Positions 1 to 8,724 of a stretch of DNA of 64,000 nt are shown one piece after another. The notes below the pieces were generated by a model. It searched no databases. It was given only the letters and a program-made list of their open reading frames with translations, and was not told where the DNA came from. This DNA comes from Leucobacter muris (GTDB lineage Bacteria > Actinomycetota > Actinomycetes > Actinomycetales > Microbacteriaceae), in assembly GCF_004028235.1 (NCBI RefSeq), contig NZ_CP035037.1:1488001-1552000 (forward strand), written 5' to 3'. The translations under genes were made by a program, and so were the position numbers. Numbering within the stretch: position 1 is the stretch's first letter; each line of letters opens with the position of its first letter.

Positions 1-345
1 CGCGTGCGCCTCGTCAGCATCGGCGACTACGTGCTCAACGGCGGCGAGGTCGCCGCGATCGCGATGATCGAGGCCATCGCCCGGCTGCTGCCCGGGGTGG
101 TGGGCAACCCCGAGAGCCTGGTCGAGGAGTCGCACGAGGAGGACGGTCTGCTCGAGTACCCGAGCTACACGAAGCCCGCCGACTGGCGCGGACGCGAGGT
201 ACCGCCCGTGCTGCTGAGCGGCAACCACGCCGCGATCGACGCCTGGCGCCGAGAGCAGCGCGTCGAGCGCACCCGCCGGGTGCGGCCCGAGCTGCTGCCC
301 CGCGAGCTGCGCGGAGAATCGCGCGGCCGTCACGCCGCGGATTGA
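1..345 (+). CDS. trmD: tRNA (guanine37-N1)-methyltransferase TrmD, C-terminal part
   Basis: This is the C-terminal 114 residues of TrmD, the SAM-dependent enzyme that makes m1G37 next to the anticodon and so prevents +1 frameshifting. The open frame runs in from before base 1. The [11 protein letters not shown] motif of the trefoil-knot SAM site is at the very start, followed by the family's [13 protein letters not shown] and [14 protein letters not shown] blocks of the C-terminal tRNA-binding domain. It ends in a short basic tail. TrmD is usually followed by rplS (L19); here the next gene is murT, 70 bp on with its own promoter. The family call is firm; the N-terminal half is outside the window. 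Confidence 0.95.
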   Translation, partial: RVRLVSIGDYVLNGGEVAAIAMIEAIARLLPGVVGNPESLVEESHEEDGLLEYPSYTKPADWRGREVPPVLLSGNHAAIDAWRREQRVERTRRVRPELLPRELRGESRGRHAAD

Positions 346-403
346 CGCCGCAGCCTGATGCCGCCGCGGGGCACGGCGGCATCGCCTCCGCGGGCGCAAC
401 CTC

Positions 404-409
404 TAAGCT
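404..409 (+). promoter_or_regulatory. -10 element for leaderless murT
   Basis: TAAGCT ends 6 bp before the murT ATG at 416, so transcription should start at or next to the start codon. No ribosome-binding site precedes the ATG. No clear -35 is visible. Confidence 0.55.
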
Positions 410-415
410 TGATCC

Positions 416-1792
416 ATGCGTGATGTTCTCTCCGCCGTCATCGGCAAGACGGTGCGGCAGGCGGCGAGGCTGCGGGGCGGCGGATCCGCCCTGCCCGGCC
501 TCGTCGTCGAAAAACTCGATCCCGGCTTCCTGAGCCGGGTGCTCGGCCGGCTGCCCTACGGGGTGATCGCGGTGAGCGGCACCAACGGCAAGACCACCAC
601 CACCAAGATGATCGTGGAGATGCTGCAGGCCCGCGGTCTGCGCGTCTTCACGAACAAGACCGGATCGAACTTCTCGCGGGGCGTCGTCGCCGCCGCCATC
701 CAGGAATGCTCGCTCCGCGGCAGGCTCGACGCCGACATCGCGGTGCTCGAGCTCGACGAGGCGCACGCGATGTATTTCATCGACCGTGTGAAGCCCCGGT
801 TCACGCTGCTGCTCAACGTGCTGCGCGACCAGCTCGACCGCTTCGGCGAGATCGACACCACCGCGAAGCTGCTGCAGCGCATCGCCGACGCCACGGTCGA
901 GGGCCTCGTCGTCAACCGCGAGGATCGACTGGTGGCCGCGATCGGCGAGCGCACGCGCGAGCGCGCCGGATCCGCCTCGCCCGCGGGTCGCCCCGAGGTG
1001 CGCGAGTTCGGCCTCTCGGCCGCGCTGCTCTCGACCTTCCCGAGCGACGACGACTTCCACGCGACGCCCCTCGCAGAGGCAGCGGCCGACGACGCCCCGG
1101 AACGCCCTGACGCCGACGTCACGCTCGTCGGGCTGGGGGACCACGAGGCCGTGTTCCGCATCGAGGGCGAGGATCACCGCACCGCGCTCAAGCTCGAGGG
1201 GCTCTACAACACGTTCAACGCCGCGGCGGCCCTCGCGACCGTGCGCATGGCGCTCGACGCCGGGCCGCTGCCCGGCCGACCCGCGCGATTCCGCACCGCC
1301 GACACCGACGAGGCGCTCGTGGCGGCCCTCGCCGAGGTGCGCCCGGCCTTCGGGCGCGGCGAGCAGCTGCTGCTCGACGGGCGGCCCCTCGAACTCGTGC
1401 TCGTGAAGAACCCCGCCGGCTTCCGGCTCGGTCTCGCGTCGTTCGACGCGAGCGGCGTCGACGTGATGATCGCGATCAACGACCAGTACGCCGACGGGCG
1501 CGACATGTCGTGGCTGTGGGACGTCGACTTCGGCTCGCTCGCCGACGAGGGCGTCGACACGGTCGCGGGCACGCGCGCGTGGGACATGGCGCTGCGTCTC
1601 GAACACGACGACGTGCCCGTCGGTCAGGTCGAAGAGGATCTGGGCCGCGCCCTCGCCTCATTCCGGCAGCGCACCCTGGGCGAGGGCGAGGGCGAGGGCG
1701 CCCGGCCGCGACGCATCTACTGCACCTACACCGCCATGCTCGAGCTGCGACGGGCGCTGGCCGAGCTGACCGACGTGGAGGACATCTGGTGA
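416..1792 (+). CDS. murT: Lipid II isoglutaminyl synthase, MurT ligase subunit
   Basis: A 458-residue Mur-ligase-like protein. With GatD it amidates the alpha-carboxyl of D-Glu in lipid II: MurT spends ATP to activate the carboxylate and GatD supplies ammonia. The P-loop SGTNGKTT is at residues 54-61. The C-terminal DUF1727 domain has an INDQYADGRDMSWLWD stretch near residue 355, which carries the Asp that contacts GatD. The four-cysteine zinc ribbon found in the central domain of characterised MurT proteins is not there; the corresponding stretch (about residues 185-250) has no cysteine. The stop overlaps the gatD start (GTGA), so the two are translationally coupled. The ATG is set by the leaderless promoter. 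Confidence 0.93.
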   Translation: MRDVLSAVIGKTVRQAARLRGGGSALPGLVVEKLDPGFLSRVLGRLPYGVIAVSGTNGKTTTTKMIVEMLQARGLRVFTNKTGSNFSRGVVAAAIQECSLRGRLDADIAVLELDEAHAMYFIDRVKPRFTLLLNVLRDQLDRFGEIDTTAKLLQRIADATVEGLVVNREDRLVAAIGERTRERAGSASPAGRPEVREFGLSAALLSTFPSDDDFHATPLAEAAADDAPERPDADVTLVGLGDHEAVFRIEGEDHRTALKLEGLYNTFNAAAALATVRMALDAGPLPGRPARFRTADTDEALVAALAEVRPAFGRGEQLLLDGRPLELVLVKNPAGFRLGLASFDASGVDVMIAINDQYADGRDMSWLWDVDFGSLADEGVDTVAGTRAWDMALRLEHDDVPVGQVEEDLGRALASFRQRTLGEGEGEGARPRRIYCTYTAMLELRRALAELTDVEDIW

Positions 1793-2535
1793 GCGAGAAC
1801 GAGAACGAGACCCGCGACGAGCGCGAGCTCGTCATCGTGTCGCTGTACCCGCGCGACATGAACATCTACGGCGACCGAGGCAACGTGCTGTCGCTCGCCC
1901 GGCGGGCCCGGGCGCACGGCTTCGCGCCCCGTGTCGTCGAGGTCAACACCGGCGACCCGCTGCCCGAGCAGGTCGACATCGTCGTGGGCGGGGGAGGCCA
2001 GGACTCGGGGCAGGGCCGCGTGGCCCGGGATCTCGCCGCGCGCGCCGACGAGATCCGCATCCTCGCCGCAGACGGCGCCCCCATGCTCATGGTCTGCGGG
2101 CTCTATCAGCTCTTCGGGCACCGCTTCGTCACCCACACCGGCGACGAGCTCACCGGCATCGGCGTGCTCGACGTCGAGACGCGCGGCGGCGACGTGCGCA
2201 TGATCGGCAACATCGTGCTCGACTCTGACGAGTTCGGCGAGATCATCGGCTACGAGAACCACAGCGGCAACACGCGCCTCGGGCCCGGATCGCGCCCGCT
2301 CGGTCGCGTCGCGCAGGGCGCGGGCAACAATCCCGACGACGGCTTCGAGGGGGCGCGCACCGCCAACGTGATCGGCAGCTACCTGCACGGCTCGCTGCTG
2401 CCCAAGAACCCCGCGCTCAGCGACTTCCTGATCGGCGAGGCGGCGCGCCGGCGCTACGGTTCCTTCGATCCCGTGGCGGGCGTCGACGAGACGGTGCGGC
2501 GGGCGCGCGAGAGCGCGAAGCGTCGCCCCCGCTAG
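1789..2535 (+). CDS. gatD: Lipid II isoglutaminyl synthase, GatD glutaminase subunit
   Basis: A 248-residue class I glutamine amidotransferase that hydrolyses glutamine and passes ammonia to MurT. The nucleophile is Cys103 in MLMVCGLYQLFG and the catalytic His is His200 in GSYLHGSLLPKNP. The GYENHSGNT substrate-side motif is present near residue 160. The GTG start overlaps the murT stop by 4 bp; the open frame continues upstream but only as the wrong frame of murT. Length is normal for GatD. A repeat-rich gap with a long inverted repeat follows and may end the operon. Confidence 0.94.
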   Translation: MSENENETRDERELVIVSLYPRDMNIYGDRGNVLSLARRARAHGFAPRVVEVNTGDPLPEQVDIVVGGGGQDSGQGRVARDLAARADEIRILAADGAPMLMVCGLYQLFGHRFVTHTGDELTGIGVLDVETRGGDVRMIGNIVLDSDEFGEIIGYENHSGNTRLGPGSRPLGRVAQGAGNNPDDGFEGARTANVIGSYLHGSLLPKNPALSDFLIGEAARRRYGSFDPVAGVDETVRRARESAKRRPR

Positions 2536-2550
2536 CCGGGCGCAGAGCCC

Positions 2551-2601
<51 letters not shown>

Positions 2602-2621
2602 TCGGTGCGCGGGTGTGCGTG

Positions 2622-2679
2622 GCGAGTGGTCGAAAACGGCTGGATCGCCCTCGGTGCGCAGCCGCTTTCGACCACTCGC
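2622..2679. terminator. 21-bp inverted repeat after murT-gatD
   Basis: Arms 2622-2642 and 2659-2679 pair over 21 bp with one mismatch around a 16-nt loop. It could end the murT-gatD transcript, although no T tract follows. The gap also holds an 8-bp tandem repeat (GGCGACTG-like units, 2731-2762) and an AT-rich block at about 2774-2792 that may be part of the promoter for the next gene. No gene is supported in 2536-2871. Confidence 0.5.
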
Positions 2680-2871
2680 GGGGGTGCTCTTCGGCCGACG
2701 CGCGGGGCGGTGCAGCCTCTTCGCCGAACCGGGCGACTGGGCGACTGGGCGACCGAGCGACCCGAGACTCCCGAAGAAAAATTTATATGCATGGGAATAC
2801 AGTTCGAGTCTGCCCGGTTGTGCTCCGATGAGGCCGCCGAGGGGCGGCTCCCACCAGCAGAAAGGCAAGTC

Positions 2872-3432
2872 ATGAGCATCACCGCTGATCAGATCCCCGG
2901 TTACCGCGTCGGCACCTGGAAGGTCGACCCCACCCACTCCGAGGTCGGCTTCTCGATCCGCCACCTCGCCATCAGCAAGGTGAAGGGCAAGTTCGAGCAG
3001 TTCGACGCGACCTTCGTGACCGCCGAGAACCCGCTCGACTCGTCGGTCGAGGCCTCCGCCGAGGTCGCCTCCATCAACACGAACGAGAAGAACCGCGACG
3101 GCCACCTGCGCACCGGCGACTTCTTCGCGGCCGACGAGTACCCGCAGCTCACCTTCGTCTCGACGGGCGTGCGCGAGGAGAACGGCGAGTTCAAGGTCGA
3201 CGGCGACCTCACCATGCGCGGCGTGACGAAGCCCGTCACCTTCGACTTCGAGCTCGGCGGCTTCGGCGAGGACGCCTACGGCAACTACAAGGTCGGCTTC
3301 ACCGCCGCCACCTCGGTCAAGCGCGAAGACTTCGGCCTCACCTGGAACGCTCCGCTCGAGAAGGGCGGCCTGCTGCTCGGCTCCGACGTGACCGTCACCC
3401 TCGACATCCAGGCAGCTTTCGTTCAGGAGTGA
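2872..3432 (+). CDS. YceI family protein (lipid-binding lipocalin-like)
   Basis: A 186-residue YceI-domain protein. The family forms a lipocalin-like beta barrel that binds isoprenoid or polyprenyl lipids. Typical motifs are seen: WKVDPTHSEVGFSIRHL near residue 16, the GHLRTGDFF block, and the LTMRGVTKPV motif near residue 118. There is no signal peptide, so the product should be cytoplasmic, as is common for actinobacterial members. The ATG was chosen because AGAAAGG sits just upstream and the YceI fold starts here; the open frame upstream is low-complexity gap sequence. It appears to be a single-gene unit followed by two hairpins. The physiological role cannot be read from the sequence. Confidence 0.92.
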   Translation: MSITADQIPGYRVGTWKVDPTHSEVGFSIRHLAISKVKGKFEQFDATFVTAENPLDSSVEASAEVASINTNEKNRDGHLRTGDFFAADEYPQLTFVSTGVREENGEFKVDGDLTMRGVTKPVTFDFELGGFGEDAYGNYKVGFTAATSVKREDFGLTWNAPLEKGGLLLGSDVTVTLDIQAAFVQE

Positions 3433-3457
3433 CACGCGCCGGCGTTTCACCGCGAAA

Positions 3458-3551
3458 GCAGCTGCGGCCACTGCCGCAGCTGCAGGCCTGATCCCGCCGC
3501 GCCGGCCGAGAGCGGCCCCGCACCCCGCGACGAGCTCGGGCGCGGGGCCGC
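3458..3551. terminator. Tandem hairpins between YceI gene and FUSC gene
   Basis: A perfect 11-bp stem (3458-3468 with 3473-3483, loop CACT) is followed by a perfect 10-bp stem (3512-3521 with 3542-3551). The two convergent genes on either side both end here, so this is a likely bidirectional terminator without T tracts. Confidence 0.6.
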
Positions 3552-3675
3552 CCCTGCGTGAGGGGTCGAACCCGGGCGGCTCCTCAAGCCGTGCGTTGCG
3601 GGCGGCCTCGTGAACGAGCTCGGGGGAGCGCCCGACCCGGGCGAGCCGATCGGGCTGGGACCTGCCAGATGTGTC

Positions 3676-4743
3676 CTAGTCGAGCTCGCCGGTGATCCTG
3701 CCGCGTACGCGCCGCAGATCCTCCATCAGCGAGCCGATGAGCACCCAGTGATCGGGGTGCGCCTGGGGGATCGTGTACGGCTGCGTGAGCGCGGGCGGCT
3801 CGACCGCGTCGGCCTCGTCGCCGGAGAGCGAGACGAGGCGCTCGAGGTCGTGGGCTGCCCGCCGCATCTCCTCGACCAGGCCGACCACCGAGGGGTCGGT
3901 CACGAGGTCGGGTTCGTAGAGGTCGTAGACGGCGCGCGACATGCCGCCGATCTGCGTGACGATCGGCTGCAGGCGCTGGAACAGGGCGTCGTCTTCGGCG
4001 AGGCCCCGCCGGTACCGACGGCTGCGCGGATTGAGGCGCAGGCTCTCGCGCGCCTGCCGCAGCAGGCCGTGCACCCGGGTGCGCTCGCTCTGCAGCGCAC
4101 GCGCATCGATGTGCATCTGCTCGAGCCAGTCGTCGTCGCGCGGCTCGTCGAGCGCGTCGGCGATCCGCCGCAGCGAACCGGCGGCATCGGCGGTGAGCGA
4201 GACGATGGCCTCGTGCACGGGCAGTGTGCGCACCGGCGCGGCCACGAGCGCGTTGATCGCGACGCCGATGAGGGCGCCGATCAGGGTCTCGACGAGCCGT
4301 TCGACGCCGTAGTGCAGGTCGAGCCCGCCGAGCGCGATCATGAGCAGCGCGCTCACCACGATCTGGTTGGCCGCGCTCGGCGTCATGCGCAGCACCCAGC
4401 CGAGCGCGAGGCCCGCGACGAGTGCGGCGATGAACAGCCACGAGTGCTGCCCCAGCAGCTCTCCCGTGAGCAGCGCGACGGTCACGCCGAGCAGCACGCC
4501 GACGACGCGCTCGATTCCCTTGCTGAGCGACTGGTCGACGTTGTCCTGCACCACGAGCAGCGCGGCGATCGCGCCGAAGATGGGCAGTTGCTCGGGGAAG
4601 ACGAGCAGGCACGTGAACCAGGCGAGCACCATCGCCACGAGCGTCTTGATCACCTGGATCAGCGGCGTGCGGCGATCCGCGATGAATCGGCCGGTCAGCT
4701 GCTGCGGCGCCCGCCGCCAGCGCGCAGGGGATGGATCAGGCAC
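3676..4743 (-). CDS. FUSC family membrane protein (aromatic acid exporter-like)
   Basis: A 355-residue integral membrane protein. Residues about 25-175 hold roughly six hydrophobic segments matching the FUSC / aromatic-acid-exporter family, which exports small organic acids such as p-hydroxybenzoate-type compounds in other bacteria. Residues 180-355 are a soluble, charged, helical domain. The GTG start lies 15 bp after the stop of the App1-like gene on the same strand, with a GGAG-like site between, so the two form an operon. The substrate cannot be inferred. It could alternatively be called a YccS/YhfK-type transporter. Confidence 0.82.
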   Translation of the reverse strand: MPDPSPARWRRAPQQLTGRFIADRRTPLIQVIKTLVAMVLAWFTCLLVFPEQLPIFGAIAALLVVQDNVDQSLSKGIERVVGVLLGVTVALLTGELLGQHSWLFIAALVAGLALGWVLRMTPSAANQIVVSALLMIALGGLDLHYGVERLVETLIGALIGVAINALVAAPVRTLPVHEAIVSLTADAAGSLRRIADALDEPRDDDWLEQMHIDARALQSERTRVHGLLRQARESLRLNPRSRRYRRGLAEDDALFQRLQPIVTQIGGMSRAVYDLYEPDLVTDPSVVGLVEEMRRAAHDLERLVSLSGDEADAVEPPALTQPYTIPQAHPDHWVLIGSLMEDLRRVRGRITGELD

Positions 4744-4758
4744 GGCGGCTCCGGGCGA

Positions 4759-5808
4759 TCACAGCAGCCCCAGTTTGCGCAGTTTGTCGCGCAGAGTGGC
4801 TCCGTCGGGCCCGTACACCCACGGCACGCCGCTCGTGCTGCGGTGCAGACGCGCCTTCGAGCGCCCACCGGCCAGCACGGCCTCGCCGACCGAGAGCTGA
4901 CGGATCGCGACCGCGGCGACGTTGCTCGGGTGCTCGGTGGCGAACTCGTGGTACAGCGCCTCGTCGTGCTGCCCGTCGTCGCCGAAGAGCACCCATCGCG
5001 TGTCGGGGAACTCGCGGGCGAGCCGCTGCAGCTCCCGGCGCTTGTGCTCCTTGCCGCTGCGGAACCAGCGGTCGTGGGTGGGGCCCCAGTCGGTGAGCAG
5101 CAGCGGGCCCATCGGGTAGAGGTTGCGGGCGAGGAACCGGCTGAGGGCGGGCGCCGCATTCCACGCGCCGGTGGAGAGGTAGATCACGGGGGAGCCCGGG
5201 TTGGCCGCGACGAAGTGGTCGAGCATCACGTTCATGCCCGGGGTGGCGGATCGCGCGTGCTCGTCGAGCACGAAGCTGTTCCAGGCGGCGACGAAGGGCC
5301 GCGGCAGGGCCGTGATGAGGATCGTGTCGTCGACGTCGGAGATGACGCCGAGCTTCGCGTCGGGGTCGACGACGGCGACGGGCGCGTCGGCCGGTTCGCT
5401 GTCGCCGGCCTGCAGGGTGATGGTGTGCCAGCCGGGGGTGAGCGCGACGGGCACCATCGCGTCGATCACGCCGCCGCGATCCGCGGTGATCTCGGTGACG
5501 AACACGCCGTCGATCGAGACCCGCACCTGCTGGTAGGGCACGTTCAGGCTCGTGAAGGTGCGCCAGCCGCGCACGCGCGACACCGCGGCCACGTCTGGGC
5601 GCAGGCGCGTGTGCTCGCGGCTCTCGGGCTTCAGGTAGAGCACCCGGCCGAGCACGCGCACCCAGCCGTCGCCGCCATAGCCGATGTAGGGGATCACGGA
5701 GGGCACCTTGCCCCGGGTGACCGCGCGGCGGGCCCGTCGGCCGTGCACCCAGTCTTCGAGGCGCGCCGCGAAGCGGGGTCGGCTGTCGGGCTGCGCGTTC
5801 GATATCAC
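4759..5808 (-). CDS. App1-family phosphatase (phosphatidate phosphatase-like, DUF2183)
   Basis: A 349-residue protein of the App1 / DUF2183 family, HAD-type phosphatases related to yeast phosphatidate phosphatase App1. The catalytic DVDDT is at residues 158-162, followed by STGAWN near residue 217 (HAD motif II region) and the acidic FGDDGQHD near residue 273. The N-terminal 150 residues form the family's beta-rich domain. No signal peptide or membrane span is seen. The GTG start is set by a TAGACT -10 that ends exactly 6 bp upstream, so the message is probably leaderless. It is the first gene of a two-gene operon with the FUSC protein, which suggests a membrane-lipid or envelope role, but that is inference. 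Confidence 0.85.
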   Translation of the reverse strand: MISNAQPDSRPRFAARLEDWVHGRRARRAVTRGKVPSVIPYIGYGGDGWVRVLGRVLYLKPESREHTRLRPDVAAVSRVRGWRTFTSLNVPYQQVRVSIDGVFVTEITADRGGVIDAMVPVALTPGWHTITLQAGDSEPADAPVAVVDPDAKLGVISDVDDTILITALPRPFVAAWNSFVLDEHARSATPGMNVMLDHFVAANPGSPVIYLSTGAWNAAPALSRFLARNLYPMGPLLLTDWGPTHDRWFRSGKEHKRRELQRLAREFPDTRWVLFGDDGQHDEALYHEFATEHPSNVAAVAIRQLSVGEAVLAGGRSKARLHRSTSGVPWVYGPDGATLRDKLRKLGLL

Positions 5809-5814
5809 GGATCC

Positions 5815-5820
5815 AGTCTA
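5815..5820 (-). promoter_or_regulatory. -10 element for leaderless App1-like gene
   Basis: On the minus strand TAGACT is followed by 6 bp and then the GTG at 5808, the same spacing seen at murT, pabB, holA and others. Confidence 0.55.
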
Positions 5821-6065
5821 GGGGTCGGGGCCTCCGTAGGCTCCCGCCGCGCGGCTCGCTCGACGTCGAGCGAAAACCGTTTCGACGCCGAGAGAAAACT
5901 CTCTCGACATCAAAATGAACTCGCAGCAAACTCACAGAAAGAGTAGAATTCGAGTTGGCCGGTCGCCGATCGGCAGCTCCGGCGAGAATGATATCTCGTG
6001 GCGGATCTCACTAAGGGAGTGCAGCCCCTCGGTGAGGTGCGGCCTCCTTCGTTCAGGAGCGATAC
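5821..6065 (+). promoter_or_regulatory. Regulatory region upstream of cydABDC
   Basis: This divergent gap contains a perfect 7-bp hairpin (5889-5895 with 5900-5906, loop AAAC), a 5-bp stem around 5868-5885, and an AT-richer stretch at 5906-5950 that includes TAGAAT (5944-5949), a possible -10 element. An AGGAG ribosome-binding site lies just before the cydA ATG. I looked for a Rex operator (TTGTGA-N6-TCACAA) and saw none. Confidence 0.4.
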
Positions 6066-7520
6066 ATGAACGAATTCCTCGATGCGTTGACGCTCGCCCG
6101 CTGGCAGTTCGGGCTCACGACGCTCTACCACTTCATCTTCGTGCCCCTCACGATCGGCATGAGTCTGCTGGTCGCGATCCTGCAGACCGCCTGGGTGCGC
6201 ACGGGCAAGGTGAAGTACCTGCGGCTCACCCGCCTCTTCGGCAAGATCTTCCTCATCAACTTCGCGATGGGCGTGGTCACCGGCATCGTGCAGGAGTTCC
6301 AGTTCGGCATGAACTGGTCGAACTACTCGCGGTTCGTGGGCGACATCTTCGGTGCGCCGCTCGCGATGGAGGGGCTCATCGCCTTCTTCTTCGAGGCGAC
6401 CTTCATCGGCCTCTGGATCTTCGGCTGGGACAAGCTGCCGAAGAAGATCCACGTGCTCACCATCTGGTTCGTCTGGATCGGCACGGTGCTCTCGGCCTAC
6501 TTCATCCTCGCGGCGAACGCGTTCATGCAGAACCCGGTCGGCTTCGAGATCAACGAGGAGCGCGGCCGCGCCGAGCTCGACAGCATCGGCAGCGTGCTGC
6601 TGAACCCGGTCGCCCTCACCCAGTTCCCGCACACGCTGTTCGCATCGATCATGTTCGCGGGCGTCGTGCTGGTCGCGGTCGCGGCCTGGCACCTGCAGCG
6701 CGGCCAGTTCGTCGACGAGATGCGCACCACCCTGCGCTTCGGCGCCTGGACGAACATCGTGGCCTTCCTCGGCGTCGGGCTCACGGGCCACGAGCTCGGC
6801 ATGGTCATGACCCAGACGCAGCCCATGAAGATGGCCGCGGCCGAGGCGCTCTACAACACCGCGAGCGGCCCCGACGCCTCGTTCTCGATCTTCAGCTGGG
6901 GCACGCCCGACGGCATGCACGAGATCTTCTCGGTGCGCATCCCGTATCTGCTCTCGTTCCTATCGAACGGCACCTTCGACGGCACGGTCGAGGGGATCCG
7001 CGATCTGCAGGCCGAGTACGAGCTCGCCTTCTGCGGGGCCGACTCCGCGCTCACCTGCCCGAGCGATGGCAGCTTCGTGCCGATCGTGTGGGTGACCTAC
7101 TGGTCGTTCCGCTGGATGACCGGCCTCGGCGCCTTCGCCGCGCTCGTCTCGGCGGTGGGCCTCTGGATCACTCGCAAGAACGCCGAACTGCCCGCCTGGG
7201 TGTGGAAGGTCGCGATCTGGACGGCCCCGATCCCGATGCTCGCGTCGCTCGTGGGCTGGGTCTTCACCGAGATGGGCCGCCAGCCCTGGATCGTGTTCGG
7301 CGTGATGACCACCGAGCAGGGCGTCTCTCCCGGTGTGCCGGGTTGGGCCGTGCTCGTCTCGCTGATCGTGTTCACCCTCGTCTACGGCGGTCTCGCGGTG
7401 CTCGAGTTCAAGCTCATCACCCGCGCGGCCAAGGAGGGCCCGCCCGAGATCGAGATGCACGACGACAGCGGCGACGGCGAAGGCGAACCCGACCAGCAGA
7501 AGCTGGCGACGGTCTACTAG
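6066..7520 (+). CDS. cydA: Cytochrome bd ubiquinol/menaquinol oxidase subunit I
   Basis: Subunit I (484 residues) of cytochrome bd, the high-affinity quinol oxidase used at low oxygen. The N-terminal RWQFGLTTLYHFIF block carries the haem-ligand His22. The quinol-binding Q loop is the short type, and its QPMKMAAAE motif is near residue 257. GRQPW at residues 404-408 is the family signature. About nine hydrophobic segments are present. The C-terminus is acidic and cytoplasmic. The ATG has an AGGAG site 6 bp upstream. cydB follows after 13 bp, with cydD and cydC beyond it, which is the classic oxidase plus assembly-factor cluster. Confidence 0.97.
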   Translation: MNEFLDALTLARWQFGLTTLYHFIFVPLTIGMSLLVAILQTAWVRTGKVKYLRLTRLFGKIFLINFAMGVVTGIVQEFQFGMNWSNYSRFVGDIFGAPLAMEGLIAFFFEATFIGLWIFGWDKLPKKIHVLTIWFVWIGTVLSAYFILAANAFMQNPVGFEINEERGRAELDSIGSVLLNPVALTQFPHTLFASIMFAGVVLVAVAAWHLQRGQFVDEMRTTLRFGAWTNIVAFLGVGLTGHELGMVMTQTQPMKMAAAEALYNTASGPDASFSIFSWGTPDGMHEIFSVRIPYLLSFLSNGTFDGTVEGIRDLQAEYELAFCGADSALTCPSDGSFVPIVWVTYWSFRWMTGLGAFAALVSAVGLWITRKNAELPAWVWKVAIWTAPIPMLASLVGWVFTEMGRQPWIVFGVMTTEQGVSPGVPGWAVLVSLIVFTLVYGGLAVLEFKLITRAAKEGPPEIEMHDDSGDGEGEPDQQKLATVY

Positions 7521-7533
7521 GAGGAACGGACAC

Positions 7534-8562
7534 ATGGAACTCACCACACTCTGGTTCCTCATCGTCGGGGTGCTGCTCATCGGGTACTTCGTGCTCGACG
7601 GCTTCGACTACGGCGTCGGCATGTCGCTGCCCTTCCTGGGGCGCGACGACACCGACCGCAGGCTCATCATCAACACCATCGGACCGGTCTGGGATCTCAA
7701 CGAGACCTGGCTCATCGTGGCCGGTGCGGCGCTGTTCGCCGCCTTCCCGGAGTGGTACGCGACGATGTTCTCGGGCTTCTACCTCGCCCTGCTGCTGATC
7801 CTGGTCGCACTGATCCTGCGCGGGGTCTCGTTCGAGTACCGCCATCAGGGCAAGGGCGAGCAGTGGACGCGCTGGTTCGACCAGTTCATCTTCTGGGGCT
7901 CGGCGCTGCCGCCCCTGCTGTGGGGCGTGGCCTTCGCGAACCTGGCGCAGGGGCTGCCGATCTCGCTGCTGCCGCAGGGCGGATGGATCTACGAGGGGAC
8001 GCTGCTCACGCTGCTCAACCCCTACGGGCTGCTCGGCGGGCTCGTGATGCTGCTGATCTGCTTCGCGCACGGCCTCGTCTTCATCTCGCTGAAGACGCTG
8101 GGCGACATGCGGCAGCGGGCTCGCCGGCTCGCCACGAAGGTCGGGATCGCGGCGATCGTCGCCGGCGCCGGCTTCTTGATCTGGACCATCCTGATGCACC
8201 GGGATCACGAGATGCTCTGGCTGATCGTGCTCTGCGCGGCGGTGGCCGCGATCGGGCTCATCGGCGGCTTCATCGCGAACCTGGCGGGGCGCGAGGGGTG
8301 GGCGTTCACCGGCAACGCCGTGGCGATCACCTTCGCCCTGCTCACCATCTTCATGGCGCTCTTCCCCTACCTCATGTACTCGACGATCGATCCCGCATTC
8401 TCGATGTCGATCGAGGGGGCGGCGAGCTCGCAGAAGACGCTCGAGCTGATGACGTGGGTGGCCGGCTTCACGATGCCGCTCGTGCTCGCCTACCAGGCGT
8501 GGACGTACTGGGTGTTCCGCAAGCGGCTCACCCGCGAGGCGATCCCCGCGGGCGCGCACTGA
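7534..8562 (+). CDS. cydB: Cytochrome bd oxidase subunit II
   Basis: Subunit II (342 residues) of the bd oxidase, the structural partner of CydA. It opens with the conserved LDGFDYGVGM and IGPVWDLNETWLI blocks in the first two membrane spans, followed by LRGVSFEYR. Eight to nine hydrophobic segments are visible. The start is set by AGGAGG overlapping the end of cydA. A strong 12-bp hairpin follows the stop, so full-length transcripts may end or be attenuated here before cydDC. Confidence 0.96.
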   Translation: MELTTLWFLIVGVLLIGYFVLDGFDYGVGMSLPFLGRDDTDRRLIINTIGPVWDLNETWLIVAGAALFAAFPEWYATMFSGFYLALLLILVALILRGVSFEYRHQGKGEQWTRWFDQFIFWGSALPPLLWGVAFANLAQGLPISLLPQGGWIYEGTLLTLLNPYGLLGGLVMLLICFAHGLVFISLKTLGDMRQRARRLATKVGIAAIVAGAGFLIWTILMHRDHEMLWLIVLCAAVAAIGLIGGFIANLAGREGWAFTGNAVAITFALLTIFMALFPYLMYSTIDPAFSMSIEGAASSQKTLELMTWVAGFTMPLVLAYQAWTYWVFRKRLTREAIPAGAH

Positions 8563-8568
8563 GAGGCC

Positions 8569-8617
8569 GCGGCGGCGGGTGCCCGGATCGCTTCGGCGTC
8601 CCGGTACCCGCCGCCGC
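8569..8617 (+). terminator. Hairpin between cydB and cydD
   Basis: Arms 8569-8580 and 8606-8617 pair perfectly over 12 bp with a 25-nt loop. There is no T tract. A separate -10 for cydDC lies 41 bp further on, which fits a partial terminator. Confidence 0.55.
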
Positions 8618-8657
8618 CCACTCTGCCGCTCATCAGACGTGAGGCGCCGGACTGCCC

Positions 8658-8663
8658 TAGACT
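8658..8663 (+). promoter_or_regulatory. -10 element for cydDC
   Basis: TAGACT, the hexamer found at several other genes here. Transcription from it would begin near 8670, giving cydD a leader of about 55 nt that contains an AGGAA site before the GTG at 8725. Confidence 0.45.
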
Positions 8664-8724
8664 GCCGGTGGCGAGCGGGCGACCGTTCTCCGGCGCCCCG
8701 TCCGTTCGAACGCACAGGAACCCC

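Noticed and set aside
35..1606. A 523-codon minus-strand open frame opposite murT (and many similar long frames opposite other genes)
   Set aside because: High GC leaves antisense frames open. The plus-strand frame shows known motifs; the antisense translation is Arg/Gly/Glu-rich with no recognisable domain.
3560..3592. A tRNA-like T-arm sequence (GGGTTCGACCCC on the minus strand)
   Set aside because: The 5-bp T stem does not pair, and no anticodon or acceptor stem can be found at the right distance.
5821..6065. A Rex operator upstream of cydA
   Set aside because: No TTGTGA-N6-TCACAA-like palindrome was found; the short hairpins present do not resemble it.
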